From: DASTPP01 sp035762175
GTDB taxonomy: Bacteria > Myxococcota_A > Polyangia > Polyangiales > Polyangiaceae
Assembly: GCA_035762175.1 (NCBI GenBank)
Contig: DASTPP010000294.1
Coordinates: 8,641 to 72,640, forward strand
Direction of reading: 5' to 3'
Length of the DNA stretch: 64,000 nucleotides
Shown: piece after piece, positions 34,038 to 42,574 of the stretch
Layout: each line of letters starts with the position of its first letter
Numbering within the stretch: the first letter of the stretch is position 1
The notes under the pieces: model-generated
The model's input: the letters and a program-made list of their open reading frames with translations, nothing else
What the model was told of the DNA's origin: nothing
Database searches by the model: none
Position numbers and translations under genes: made by a program

Positions 34038-35297
34038 TCAGGGCGCCGAGTGCAGCGCCCCCTGGGCCTGGGGCTTGGCGGCGGAGGGGTCGAGGGCGTC
34101 GAGGCCGGCGCTGTAGAGGCGGCCGAGGGTCTGGCCGAGCAGGTGGGTGCGGTAGTCGCCGGGCTTGACCTCGCGGCACGAGCGCAGGTCGGTCTCGAAG
34201 ATCGAGGCGAGGCGGTGGACGAAGGGGCGCTGGCGGACGAGGAAGTTCGCCTCGTTGACCCAGCGCAGCGAGGTCGGGTTCAGGTTGAAGGTGCCGACGG
34301 TGGCCCAGTCGTCGTCGACGAGGGCATACTTGGCGTGGAACATGGCCGGCCCGTACTCGTAGAGCTTGATGCCGCCCTCGAGCCAGCGGCCGTAGCGGGC
34401 GAGCGAGGCGAGGCGGATGGCGGGCAGGTCGTTGCTCGGGCCGGGCACGATGACGCGCACGTCGACGCCGCGGGCGGCGGCCTCGCGCAGGTCGGCCTCG
34501 AGGCCGCGGGGCGGGCAGAAGTAGGCGTTGGCGAGCCAGACCCGGCTGCGCGCGGCGCGCACGCGCGCCCGGTACATCTCGTAGAGCAGCGCGGGGGGCC
34601 GGGGCGTGTCGGTGACGAAGGCGACGTCCTGGGAGGGGCCGGCCGCGGCGCACTCGTAGTCGTGGGGCAGGTCGCCGCCGGCCGAGCGCCAGCGGTACTC
34701 GAAGGCGGCCTCCATCGCGCGGGTGGTCGGGCCCTCGACGCGGCAGCAGAGCTCGCGCCAGCCGTCGCCGCCCCAGGCGCGCGGCAGCCACTCGTCGGAC
34801 CAGGCCGCGCCGCCGACGTAGCCGGCGTCGTCGAAGAGCACGATGCGCGAGTGCTCCCGCGGGAAGGCCGTGCCCTCGCGGAGCGAGGTCGACAGGGGGC
34901 GGTAGGGGCGGCAGGCGACGCCGTGCGCGCGCATCCGCTCGACGAAGGAGCGCGGCATGCGCTGGCTGCCGAGCGCGTCGTAGAGCACGCGCACGTCGAG
35001 GCCGCGGCGCGCGGCGTGCGCGAACATGCCGGCGAAGTAGTGGCCGATCCGGCCCTCGCGGTAGATGTACGTGCCGACCCAGATGCGGCGGCGCGCGCGG
35101 CGCACGTCGTCGTTCAGCCGGTCGAGCACCTCCTCCATGCCGCAGAGGGGCTCGGCCCGGTGCGCGTAGCGCTCGCCGGCGTCGGGGCCGGAGGGCGGCG
35201 GCGGGGTGGTCGACCGGCGGCAGCGGACGACCCCGCTGCTCGGGGGGGGCGTGTACGACGCCGAGTCGCGCGGGGCGGGGATGCTACTCATCGCCAT
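34038..35297 (-). CDS. Phospholipase D-like protein (cardiolipin synthase type)
   Basis: A 419-residue protein with two PLD domains. The second has an intact HKD motif (HAKYALVD followed by GTFNLNPTSLRWVNEAN), whereas the first reads HSRIVLFD, with Arg where Lys is expected, then GGAAWSDEW. Cardiolipin synthases of this type join two phosphatidylglycerols, but they usually have N-terminal membrane helices that are absent here, so other phosphodiesterase activity is possible. Its ATG at 35297 directly follows the stop codon of the M50 protease gene with no gap, implying strict translational coupling. Starts at 35297 and 35291 are both available. Confidence 0.85.
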   Translation of the reverse strand: MAMSSIPAPRDSASYTPPPSSGVVRCRRSTTPPPPSGPDAGERYAHRAEPLCGMEEVLDRLNDDVRRARRRIWVGTYIYREGRIGHYFAGMFAHAARRGLDVRVLYDALGSQRMPRSFVERMRAHGVACRPYRPLSTSLREGTAFPREHSRIVLFDDAGYVGGAAWSDEWLPRAWGGDGWRELCCRVEGPTTRAMEAAFEYRWRSAGGDLPHDYECAAAGPSQDVAFVTDTPRPPALLYEMYRARVRAARSRVWLANAYFCPPRGLEADLREAAARGVDVRVIVPGPSNDLPAIRLASLARYGRWLEGGIKLYEYGPAMFHAKYALVDDDWATVGTFNLNPTSLRWVNEANFLVRQRPFVHRLASIFETDLRSCREVKPGDYRTHLLGQTLGRLYSAGLDALDPSAAKPQAQGALHSAP

Positions 35298-36509
35298 TCA
35301 GGCGGCCTGCCTTTCTTGCGAGCTGCCCCAGGGGGCGACGAAGCGGCGGCCGCCGGCGGGCAGCACGCCGAGGAAGCGCGCGAGGTCGGCGCGGCAGAGC
35401 ATGCCGGAGAGCACGCCGTCCTCGAAGACGGGCAGCTGGCTCACCTCGCGCGCGACCATGCGCTCGAGCGCGCCCTCGAGCGGCTCGCCCGGCGTCACGG
35501 TCTCGAGCTTGAAGAGGGGCGTCATGACCGACGAGACCGGCGTGCGCGCCCACTCGCGCGGCTCGACCTTCAGCGCGTCGGCCATGGTCACGAGGCCGAC
35601 GAACAGGTCGCCCTCGACCACCGCGATGGCCCGCTCTTCGCCCCGCAGCAGCCAGCGGTCGACGACCTCTTCGATGGGCGACTCGGGCGGCGTCTGCACG
35701 AAGCGCGGGCGCATGACCGTCGAGACGAACACCCCGTCGAGCAGGCGGCCGAGCACCGACCGGCGCATCGAGCGGCCCGCCGCGACGTGGACGAACCAGC
35801 CGAGGAAGGTGAGCCAAAGGCCCGCGACCAGCCCCGACCCGACGCCCGGCGCGCGGTAGCCGAGCGCCACGGCGATGCCGCCGCCGACCAGCGCGAGGGC
35901 GAAGATCTGCGCGAGCGCCGTCGCCGCGCGCGTGGCGCGCTCGACGTCGCCGGTCAGCCGCCAGACCAGGGCGCGCACGAGCTTGCCGCCGTCGAGCGGG
36001 AAGGCGGGCAAGAGGTGCATCAGGCCGACGCCCAGGTTGGCGAAGGCCCACCAGGCGAGCAGCGTCTGGAAGGGGCCGAGCGACGCGAAGGCCGGGCCGT
36101 AGCCCTGGGCCGGCTCGACCCCGGCGAGCAGGGCCGAGAGCGACGCGAAGCCGATGCCGGCGCTGAGGACGGGGCCGGCGCCCGCGGTCAACATCTCGGC
36201 CGTCGCCGAGGCCGGCGTGCGCTCGCCCCAGGAGGCGTCGCCGAAGAGGAAGAGCCGGAGCGAGCCGCCCTGCAGCCCGAGCCAGCGCCCGATGAAGGCG
36301 TGCCCCAGCTCGTGGGTCGCGATGGCGACGAGCAGCAAGACCGCGCCCGCCGCCGCCACCGCGCGCACCAGCGCGGCGCCCCAGTCGGGGTGGGCCGAAC
36401 GCAGCAGGGCGTTCAAGTTCCACGCGACGAGCAGGAAGAGAAACGCCCAGCTGAGGTCGACGTAAACGCAAACCCCGAAGAGTCGCCCCAGACGAACGCC
36501 TTGCCCCAT
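35298..36509 (-). CDS. M50 site-2 protease with CBS pair
   Basis: A 403-residue intramembrane zinc protease. The zinc site HELGH is at residues 66-70 in the second helix, and the third ligand is in the conserved LLPAFPLDGG (167-175). About six helices are followed by two CBS domains (about 275-390: STVMRPRFVQTPPESPIEEVVDRW, VSSVMTPLFKLETVTPGEPLEGALERM), which usually sense adenine nucleotides. This matches the SpoIVFB-like CBS subgroup. I start at ATG 36509 (MGQGVRLGRLFGV), where relatives begin. It probably cleaves a membrane protein within the bilayer. The next gene (PLD-like) starts immediately at its stop. Confidence 0.9.
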   Translation of the reverse strand: MGQGVRLGRLFGVCVYVDLSWAFLFLLVAWNLNALLRSAHPDWGAALVRAVAAAGAVLLLVAIATHELGHAFIGRWLGLQGGSLRLFLFGDASWGERTPASATAEMLTAGAGPVLSAGIGFASLSALLAGVEPAQGYGPAFASLGPFQTLLAWWAFANLGVGLMHLLPAFPLDGGKLVRALVWRLTGDVERATRAATALAQIFALALVGGGIAVALGYRAPGVGSGLVAGLWLTFLGWFVHVAAGRSMRRSVLGRLLDGVFVSTVMRPRFVQTPPESPIEEVVDRWLLRGEERAIAVVEGDLFVGLVTMADALKVEPREWARTPVSSVMTPLFKLETVTPGEPLEGALERMVAREVSQLPVFEDGVLSGMLCRADLARFLGVLPAGGRRFVAPWGSSQERQAA

Positions 36510-36636
36510 CAGCTCGACCCGGATGCAACGCGCGTTCCCGGGGGCCGAGTGGGGTATCACCGATGAGGCAGCCGTCGCGTTTGCGGCATTTCGCCACGAC
36601 GCCCCATGTTCGCCCCAGAGCGGGGCGGCGCCCGTC

Positions 36637-37287
36637 TCAGAAGGTCTTTCCGGCGGTCGCGAAGAGCGCCACGCCGCGCGCGGACAGGTCGAAGGGGGTG
36701 ATGACGTAGCGCGAGTCGAGGCCGGCGAAGTACGACTCGGGCAGCGGGTAGAGCGCGGTCAGGCCCGGCGCGACGTAGAGGCCGGGGTCGAACGAAGACT
36801 TTTCGGTGATCTGGCCGGTCGGCTGAAGCTGCCGGGTCGTGCTCAGCACGCCGTGAAAGCCCAGGCCGGCGTAGGGGCGAATCATCAGGGGGCCGACCTC
36901 GAACTCAGCCCCCGCTTCGCCGCCGAGGTAAAACGCGTTGGCGAGGACGACGTCGCTGTAGCGCAGGGGATCGTTCGAGTATTCGGGGTAGGACGCCGTT
37001 CGGCCGACCACCTCGGCCCGCCCGCCCAGGTGGTAGACGGCCGTGCCGCCCAGGTACAGGCCCGAGGGCAAGGTCATGCCGCCGCGCACCCCGAGGCCGA
37101 CGCCTTGCGAGTCGGGCCGCTCGCTGAAGCCGAAGCCGAGCAGGCCCGCGGCGCTGTAGGGCCGGGGGCCCGCGTCGGCCGGCGCGGCCGCGTCGGCCCG
37201 GGCCGCGGCCGGCTCTTGCGCCGAGGCGCGGCCGGGGGCGAACGAAAGAAGGAGGGCCGTGGCGGCGAGAGGGGCGGAAGCACGCAT
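36637..37287 (-). CDS. Outer-membrane beta-barrel-like protein
   Basis: A 216-residue exported protein. The signal peptide (LAATALLLSFAPGRASA, cleavage after ASA near 23) is followed by an Ala/Asp-rich stretch and then alternating aromatic/glycine strands typical of small beta-barrels (GLGVRGGMTLPSGLYLGGTAVYHLGG, FYLGGEAGAEFEVGPLMIRPYAGLGFHG), ending with a terminal Phe (ATAGKTF), the usual outer-membrane assembly signal. About eight strands seem possible. No named family. It is divergent from the FAD/Rieske gene. Confidence 0.8.
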   Translation of the reverse strand: MRASAPLAATALLLSFAPGRASAQEPAAARADAAAPADAGPRPYSAAGLLGFGFSERPDSQGVGLGVRGGMTLPSGLYLGGTAVYHLGGRAEVVGRTASYPEYSNDPLRYSDVVLANAFYLGGEAGAEFEVGPLMIRPYAGLGFHGVLSTTRQLQPTGQITEKSSFDPGLYVAPGLTALYPLPESYFAGLDSRYVITPFDLSARGVALFATAGKTF

Positions 37288-37525
37288 GGATCGTTGGGGG
37301 GGCCCGGCGCGGGTTACGGCGTCGACCCCGGGCGCGGGCCCGCGCAGCGTTGCTCAGCCGCGCCCCGCGGGCAACGCCCCTCGTACCGGGCGGGGGGCCG
37401 CGGCCCAGCGGCCGGCCCCGCCGCCCTCCGCGGGGAGCCCCGCCGCGGGGGAATGCTTCGTGCAGCCGGCCCCCCGGCTCGGCCCGCCGCGCGTGCGGCG
37501 CGCGCCCAGCGTCGGAGGCTCGCCC

Positions 37526-39037
37526 ATGAAGACGTTCTCGACGAAGAGCTACTGGCTCGACTCGGCGCCCAGCCGCGGCGCCCCCTCGGCGCTCACCGCC
37601 GACCTCCACGTCGACGTCGCCGTGGTCGGCGCCGGCATCACCGGCCTGACCGCGGCGCTCTTGCTCGCGCGCGAGGGCCGCTCGGTGGCGCTGCTCGAGG
37701 CGAAGCGGGCGGGCGAGCTCGACACGGGCAAGACGACGTCGCACATCACGGAGCTGCTCGACACGCGCTACTACCAGCTCATCTCCGACTTCGGCGAGGA
37801 AGGCGCCCGGCTCGCGGCCGAGTCGCAGCGCGCCGCCATCGAGCGGATCGCCGGCTTCATCAAAGAAGAGTCGATCGAGTGCGCGTTCCAACGGGCGCCG
37901 GGCTACCTCTACGCCGAGAAGGGCGGCGACGGCGCCGAGATCGAGCGCGAGCTCGCGGCCCTGCGCCGGCTCGGCCTCGCGGCGGGCCCGGCCGAGTCGA
38001 CGCCCCTGCCCTTCGCCGTCGAGCGCGCCCTGCGGCTCGAGAACCAGGCGCACTTCCACCCGCGGCGCTACCTCGGGCCGCTCGCCGACGCCTTCACGCG
38101 CCACGGCGGCCACCTCTACGAGGGCACGCGCGTCGTCGAGTACGAGGACGGCGAGCCCTGCCGCCTGACGACCGAGGGCGGCCAGGTCGTCACCGCCGGC
38201 CGGGTGCTCACGTGCACCTATTCGCCCACGTCCACCCGCTTCGCGCTGCACACCCGCGTCGCGGCCTACCGCACCTACGTCGTCGCGCTGCGCGCCGACG
38301 CGGCCCCCGAGGGCCTCTTCTGGGACAACGCCGACCCCTACCACTACACGCGCCGCGAGCCCCTCGACGGGGGCGGCTACCTGCTCATCGTCGGCGGCGA
38401 AGACCACAAAACGGGCACCGAGAAGGACACCGCGGGCTGCTTCGAGCGCCTCGAAGACTACGCGCACTCGCGCTTCGGCCCGCTGCTGGTCGCCTACCGC
38501 TGGTCGGGGCAAATTCTCGAGACGGTCGACGGGCTGCCCTACGTCGGCCTCGCGCCCCACTCGCGCCACAGCTACGTGGCCACGGGCTACTCGGGCAACG
38601 GCATCACCCACGGCACCATGGCCGGCATGCTCCTCGCCGACCTCGCGCTCGGCCGCGACAACCCCTGGGCCTCGCTCTACGCCCCCTCGCGCCTCAAGCC
38701 CGTCGCGTCCGCCAAGGACTTCGTGGCCGAGAACGCGGGCGTCGCCGCGCACTTCGTCGGCGACCGGCTGAAGAAGCCCGAGGCGCCCGACGTCGAGCAG
38801 GTGCTCCCCGGCGAGGGCAAGCTGCTGCGCAAGGGCGGCGAGACGCTCGCCGTCTTCCGCGAAGAGTCGGGCGCGCTGCGGGTCTGCTCGGCCGTCTGCA
38901 CGCACCTCGGCTGCCTCGTGCAGTGGAACAACGCCGAGCGCACCTGGGACTGCCCCTGCCACGGCAGCCGCTTCGACACGGACGGCGAGGTCATCAACGG
39001 GCCCGCCGTGCGCGGCCTCGAGCGCAAGGCGACCTGA
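37526..39037 (+). CDS. FAD-dependent oxidoreductase with Rieske domain
   Basis: A 503-residue two-domain protein. Residues about 27-375 form a DAO-type (glycine oxidase-like) flavoprotein, starting with the FAD motif VDVAVVGAGITGLTAALLLAREG and E at the end of the second strand (ALLEAKR); near its end GYSGNGITHGTMAG contacts FAD. Residues about 425-503 form a Rieske [2Fe-2S] domain with CTHLGC and CPCHGSRFD ligands. This fusion is widespread and lacks an established substrate; it may couple oxidation of an amine to electron transfer. ATG 37526 is well placed. Single gene, cytoplasmic. Confidence 0.93.
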   Translation: MKTFSTKSYWLDSAPSRGAPSALTADLHVDVAVVGAGITGLTAALLLAREGRSVALLEAKRAGELDTGKTTSHITELLDTRYYQLISDFGEEGARLAAESQRAAIERIAGFIKEESIECAFQRAPGYLYAEKGGDGAEIERELAALRRLGLAAGPAESTPLPFAVERALRLENQAHFHPRRYLGPLADAFTRHGGHLYEGTRVVEYEDGEPCRLTTEGGQVVTAGRVLTCTYSPTSTRFALHTRVAAYRTYVVALRADAAPEGLFWDNADPYHYTRREPLDGGGYLLIVGGEDHKTGTEKDTAGCFERLEDYAHSRFGPLLVAYRWSGQILETVDGLPYVGLAPHSRHSYVATGYSGNGITHGTMAGMLLADLALGRDNPWASLYAPSRLKPVASAKDFVAENAGVAAHFVGDRLKKPEAPDVEQVLPGEGKLLRKGGETLAVFREESGALRVCSAVCTHLGCLVQWNNAERTWDCPCHGSRFDTDGEVINGPAVRGLERKAT

Positions 39038-39126
39038 GCGCGCGCCCCGGGGCGGCCCGTCGCGGGCCGCCGCGGCGTCGCCCCCCCCCGCGCGGGCGGG
39101 GGCGGCGCCGGCGGGCGGCGGGGGCG

Positions 39127-39432
39127 TCAGCTGCCCTGGCCGGTCTGCGCGCGGCCGCCGCTGCCGCCGACGAGCACCTTCGAAAGGCAGTCGCGCAGCT
39201 GCTGCACGTGCTGCACGTCGGCCTGGCGGATCGTCTCGAGCAGCTGCCTTGCCTCCGCGTTCGTCTGCGCGTCGGAGAGGTACTTGTCGTACGCCTCGAG
39301 CCCCTTGCACTTCTCGTGGAGCACGGTCACGAGGTCGTAGGTCAGGTTGTCGAGGGGCGACGTGGCGGTGCCCTGCCCCTGCTGCATCTGACCGCCCGTC
39401 GCCTGGTTCTGAGGAGATTGCGCTGTGGCCAT
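39127..39432 (-). CDS. Small helical (ferritin-like) protein
   Basis: A 101-residue protein with a Gln-rich N-terminus and two amphipathic helices (LDNLTYDLVTVLHEKCKGLEAYDKYLSDAQ and AEARQLLETIRQADVQHVQQLRDCLSKVL). The spacing of E/H residues (ExxH-like in LHEK, DVQHVQQL) resembles half of a ferritin-like bundle, so it could dimerise into four helices; this is inference. A GAGAGGTG Shine-Dalgarno precedes ATG 39432. Convergent with the FAD/Rieske gene. Confidence 0.75.
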   Translation of the reverse strand: MATAQSPQNQATGGQMQQGQGTATSPLDNLTYDLVTVLHEKCKGLEAYDKYLSDAQTNAEARQLLETIRQADVQHVQQLRDCLSKVLVGGSGGRAQTGQGS

Positions 39433-39760
39433 CGGAACACCTCTCGTCGTTTCGTCGTTGCTGTGGCGCCGACCGCCCACGCCTGAGGCGTCGAGCGGGC
39501 AGAGCCGGGGGACGTGCCTCGGCTGCAACTACGGTGCCCGCACGCCCTCGACGGCGGGCCCGAGCGCGAGCCTTCCGTCGCCTCGGGCCGCGCGGCGCGG
39601 CGCGGCGGGCACGGGCCCGGCGCCGGGCAATTGCGCCACAGGCCGCCGCAACGCCGCCACAGGCCCGCGGCGGCCGCGCGGCGCGGCGTTGTATTCAAAT
39701 TAGTATCGTGATCGAAGCGGGCCCCGGCCCCTGGCGGGGGACTTGCTTCGCCCCGAACCG
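39433..39760. promoter_or_regulatory. Divergent intergenic region
   Basis: This 328-bp region separates the small helical protein gene (leftward) from the copper monooxygenase gene (rightward). Bases 39687-39712 (TTGTATTCAAATTAGTATCG) are the most AT-rich stretch, 50-75 bp before the rightward start, and likely include its promoter (TTGTAT or TAGTAT as -10). No gene is seen. Confidence 0.4.
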
Positions 39761-41152
39761 ATGCCGAAGCGACGCCCGGCCGCGCTGACCTTCGCGCTCG
39801 CCGCGGCGCTGCTCGCGTGGGGCTGCCGCCGCCCGGCGCCGCCGGCGGCGTCGCGCCCCGGCGCCGCCCCGCCGCCCGCGCCGCTCGACTACGGCTCGCG
39901 CATCGCCCCCCTGCTCGCGGCCCACTGCACCGGCTGCCACCGCCCGGGCGGCATCGCCCCGATGGCCCTGACGACGTACGAGCAGGTCCGCGAGCACGGC
40001 GCCGCCATCGCCCGGGCGACGCAGTCGCGCTCGATGCCGCCCTGGCTGCCCGACGAGGGCGCCTGCGCCGACCTGAAGGGCACGCGCGCGCTGCCCGACG
40101 ACGACGTGCGCGCGATCGCGGCCTGGGTCGAGCGCGGCATGCCCCGCGGCCCCGCGCCGGGCGGGGCGGGCGGCGGGGCGGCCCCGCCGGCCGGGGGCGC
40201 CGCCGCGGCGGGCGGGCGGGGGCTGCGGGCGGGCGAGGCCCAAATCGTCGTCGCCCCGAAAGAGCCCTACGTGCCGCGCCCCGGGCGCGCCGACGACTAC
40301 CACTGCTTCGTGCTCGAGCCGCCGCTCGCCGCGAGCGCCGACGTGATCGGCGTGCACGTCGCGCCGGGCGCCCCTTCGCTCGTGCACCACGTCCTGCTGT
40401 TCGAGGTGAGCGCCGCGGCCGCCCGCAAGCTCGACGCGCTCGACCGCGCCGAGCCCGGGCCCGGCTACACCTGCTTCGGCGGCCCCGGCATCAACCCGGC
40501 CTTCCGCTTCGCCGCGTCGGCGAGCGCCCCGCTCGCCTACGACCTGCAGCTCGTGGCGGCGTGGGCGCCCGGCGGCGGCGCCGCGGGGCCCGTGGCGCTG
40601 CCCCCCGGCACGGCGCTGCGCCTGCGGCGCGGCTCGCGCCTGGTGATGCAGGTGCACTACAGCCTACACAACGCGGCGCCCGGCGCGAGCGATCGGACGC
40701 GGGTCGAGCTCTTCACCGGCGACGCCGCCGGGCTCCGGCAGGGCCTCTGGGTGCCGCTCGCCGACCGCTCCTTCCGGGTGCCGCCCGGCGCGGGCCCCGA
40801 CGATCCGCGCGCGGTCGCGGGCGCGCGCCTGGGCGTCGGCCTGCCCCTCAAGGCGTACGGCGTCGCGCCGCACATGCACCTGCGCGGCAAGAGCATCCGC
40901 GTCGAGGCGTCGGCCCCCGCGCCCTCGTGCCTCGTCGACGTGCCCCGCTGGGACTTTCACCTGCAAGAAGCCTTCTGGCTCGAGCGGCCCGTCCTCGCGT
41001 CCGAGTTCGCCCTGCGCTGCACCTACGACAACCGGCCCGAAGCGCAGCCCGAGGCCCGCGGCGGCGGCCGGGCCAAGGCGCGCGAGCTGCGCTGGGGCGA
41101 GGGCACCGACGACGAGATGTGCCTCGCCTTTCTCTACGTCACCCTGCCCTGA
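39761..41152 (+). CDS. PHM-type copper monooxygenase with cytochrome c motif
   Basis: A 463-residue exported protein, lipobox LLAWGC (Cys22). The N-terminal part carries a c-type heme site CTGCH (56-60) with Met in APMALTTYEQ as possible distal ligand. The larger part resembles copper type II ascorbate-dependent monooxygenase: H209-H210 (LVHHVLLF) and H299 (MQVHY) fit the CuA site, H371 and H373 (HMHLRG) plus M453 (DEMC) fit CuB. Such enzymes hydroxylate C-H bonds; here the heme could deliver electrons in place of ascorbate (inference). ATG 39761 is chosen over TTG 39743. Confidence 0.87.
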   Translation: MPKRRPAALTFALAAALLAWGCRRPAPPAASRPGAAPPPAPLDYGSRIAPLLAAHCTGCHRPGGIAPMALTTYEQVREHGAAIARATQSRSMPPWLPDEGACADLKGTRALPDDDVRAIAAWVERGMPRGPAPGGAGGGAAPPAGGAAAAGGRGLRAGEAQIVVAPKEPYVPRPGRADDYHCFVLEPPLAASADVIGVHVAPGAPSLVHHVLLFEVSAAAARKLDALDRAEPGPGYTCFGGPGINPAFRFAASASAPLAYDLQLVAAWAPGGGAAGPVALPPGTALRLRRGSRLVMQVHYSLHNAAPGASDRTRVELFTGDAAGLRQGLWVPLADRSFRVPPGAGPDDPRAVAGARLGVGLPLKAYGVAPHMHLRGKSIRVEASAPAPSCLVDVPRWDFHLQEAFWLERPVLASEFALRCTYDNRPEAQPEARGGGRAKARELRWGEGTDDEMCLAFLYVTLP

Positions 41153-41239
41153 GCTTCGGCCCCCCTTGGAACGCGCCTTGCTCGGCCCCCGGGACGCGGC
41201 CCCGGACGGAGGGGCCGCCCCGACGCGAGAGGCCGAACG

Positions 41240-42376
41240 ATGAGCGTGCCCCTGTTCGCCTTCGCCGCCGGCGTCGCCGCGCGGCCCGTGCGCACGGTCT
41301 ACGTGCTCGGCGCCGGCTCGTCGGCCGAGGGCGGCGTGCCGCTCTCGTCGCAGATCTTGCCGGTCGGGCTCGAGCTCCGCCGGGCGCTGCGCGAGCGGGG
41401 GGGGCGCGAGGACGGGCGCCACCCCTACCTCGCCCGGCTCGGCGAGGCGCACCGCGAGGCGTTCGACCGCGTCTACGAGTTCATCGCCGGGTGCGTGCAG
41501 GGGCTCGAGGGGCCCGACGCGCTCGACCCGGCGGGCCTGCCCACGGTCGACGAGCTCTGGGCGCTGCTCGAGCTCGCCCGCGAGCACCGCGCCCGCTTCG
41601 GGTGCGCGGCGGGGGCGGCCGACGTCGGACGCGTGCGCCGCGCGCTCATGGTGCTGCTCTACCACGTGCTCGTCGGCTGCCGCGTCGAGGGGGCCGAGGG
41701 GCCCGCGCTGCGCGTGCGCTTCGGCCCGGGGCCGAACCCCTACGGGGGCTTCGTGCGCCTGCTCGGCCCGGACGACGCGGTCATCGCGCTCAACTACGAC
41801 ACGCTGCTCGAGGGGGCGCTGCGCGAGGTCGGGCGCTCGGCCGACTACGGCATCGCGACCGACCGGCGCGAGGAGGCGGTCGAGCCCGCCCTGCTCGTCA
41901 AGCCGCACGGCTCGTTCAACTGGCTCTACTGCCCGACCTGCGGCGCGCTGAACGACTTCGGCTGCCGCGACGTCGCCCGCGTCGCCATCGAGCTCGACGA
42001 CGAGCAGTGCGCCTGCCCCGCCGACGGCACGCCCCGCGAGTACGTCATCGTGCCGCCGAGCCTCGTCAAGAACTACTCGAACCCGCACCTGTCGCAGCTC
42101 TGGGCCGTCGCCGCGATGCTCTTGCGCTCGTGCGAGCGGGTCGTGTTCTGCGGCGTCTCGATGGCCGACTCGGACATCTACTTCAAGTACCTCATCAAGC
42201 AGGCGACCTCGCTCAACCCCCGCCTGCGCGAGGGGCGGGGCCGCCTCGTCGTCGTCAACCGGACGCGCGACGACGTGCTGCCCTACGTGCGCCTCTTCGG
42301 GCCGCGGGCGGTGAAGTCGGTCATCGTGCCCTTCTCCGAGTACGTCGAGCGCGAGGCGGCGCGGGCGCCGCGCTGA
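41240..42376 (+). CDS. SIR2-like protein with zinc-ribbon
   Basis: A 378-residue cytoplasmic protein of the SIR2 superfamily. The NAD-binding loop appears as VLGAGSSAEGGVPLSSQ (G24-S28), followed by ALNYDTLLE (NYD at 185-187, the usual SIR2-like catalytic Asn/Asp region), KPHGSFNWLYC (221-231), and VVFCGVSMADSD (301-312). Cysteines 231, 234, 257 and 259 form a probable zinc ribbon. Proteins of this shape occur both as deacylase-like enzymes and as NAD-consuming effectors in anti-phage systems, where they pair with other genes; none is obvious here. It starts 87 bp after the copper monooxygenase gene. Confidence 0.82.
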   Translation: MSVPLFAFAAGVAARPVRTVYVLGAGSSAEGGVPLSSQILPVGLELRRALRERGGREDGRHPYLARLGEAHREAFDRVYEFIAGCVQGLEGPDALDPAGLPTVDELWALLELAREHRARFGCAAGAADVGRVRRALMVLLYHVLVGCRVEGAEGPALRVRFGPGPNPYGGFVRLLGPDDAVIALNYDTLLEGALREVGRSADYGIATDRREEAVEPALLVKPHGSFNWLYCPTCGALNDFGCRDVARVAIELDDEQCACPADGTPREYVIVPPSLVKNYSNPHLSQLWAVAAMLLRSCERVVFCGVSMADSDIYFKYLIKQATSLNPRLREGRGRLVVVNRTRDDVLPYVRLFGPRAVKSVIVPFSEYVEREAARAPR

Positions 42377-42574
42377 GGCGGGGCGCCCCAGGTCGGGTCG
42401 CGGTTCGTCGCGCCCCCCGGGGCGCCCCCGGCGTGGTCGCGTTTCGCCGCGCCCCCCCGGGGGCGCCCGGCGGCGCCCGCCCCGGCCGGCAGCGGGCGGC
42501 GCACGGCCGAGGACGCGCTCGCGCTCGGGCCGGGCGCCGGGGGGTACGCCTTGTGCAATGCCCTCGAGCTCAGC

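Noticed and set aside
41240..42376. Complete SIR2-based phage-defence operon
   Set aside because: No Argonaute, TIR, helicase or other known defence partner is adjacent; the flanking genes look metabolic or transport-related.
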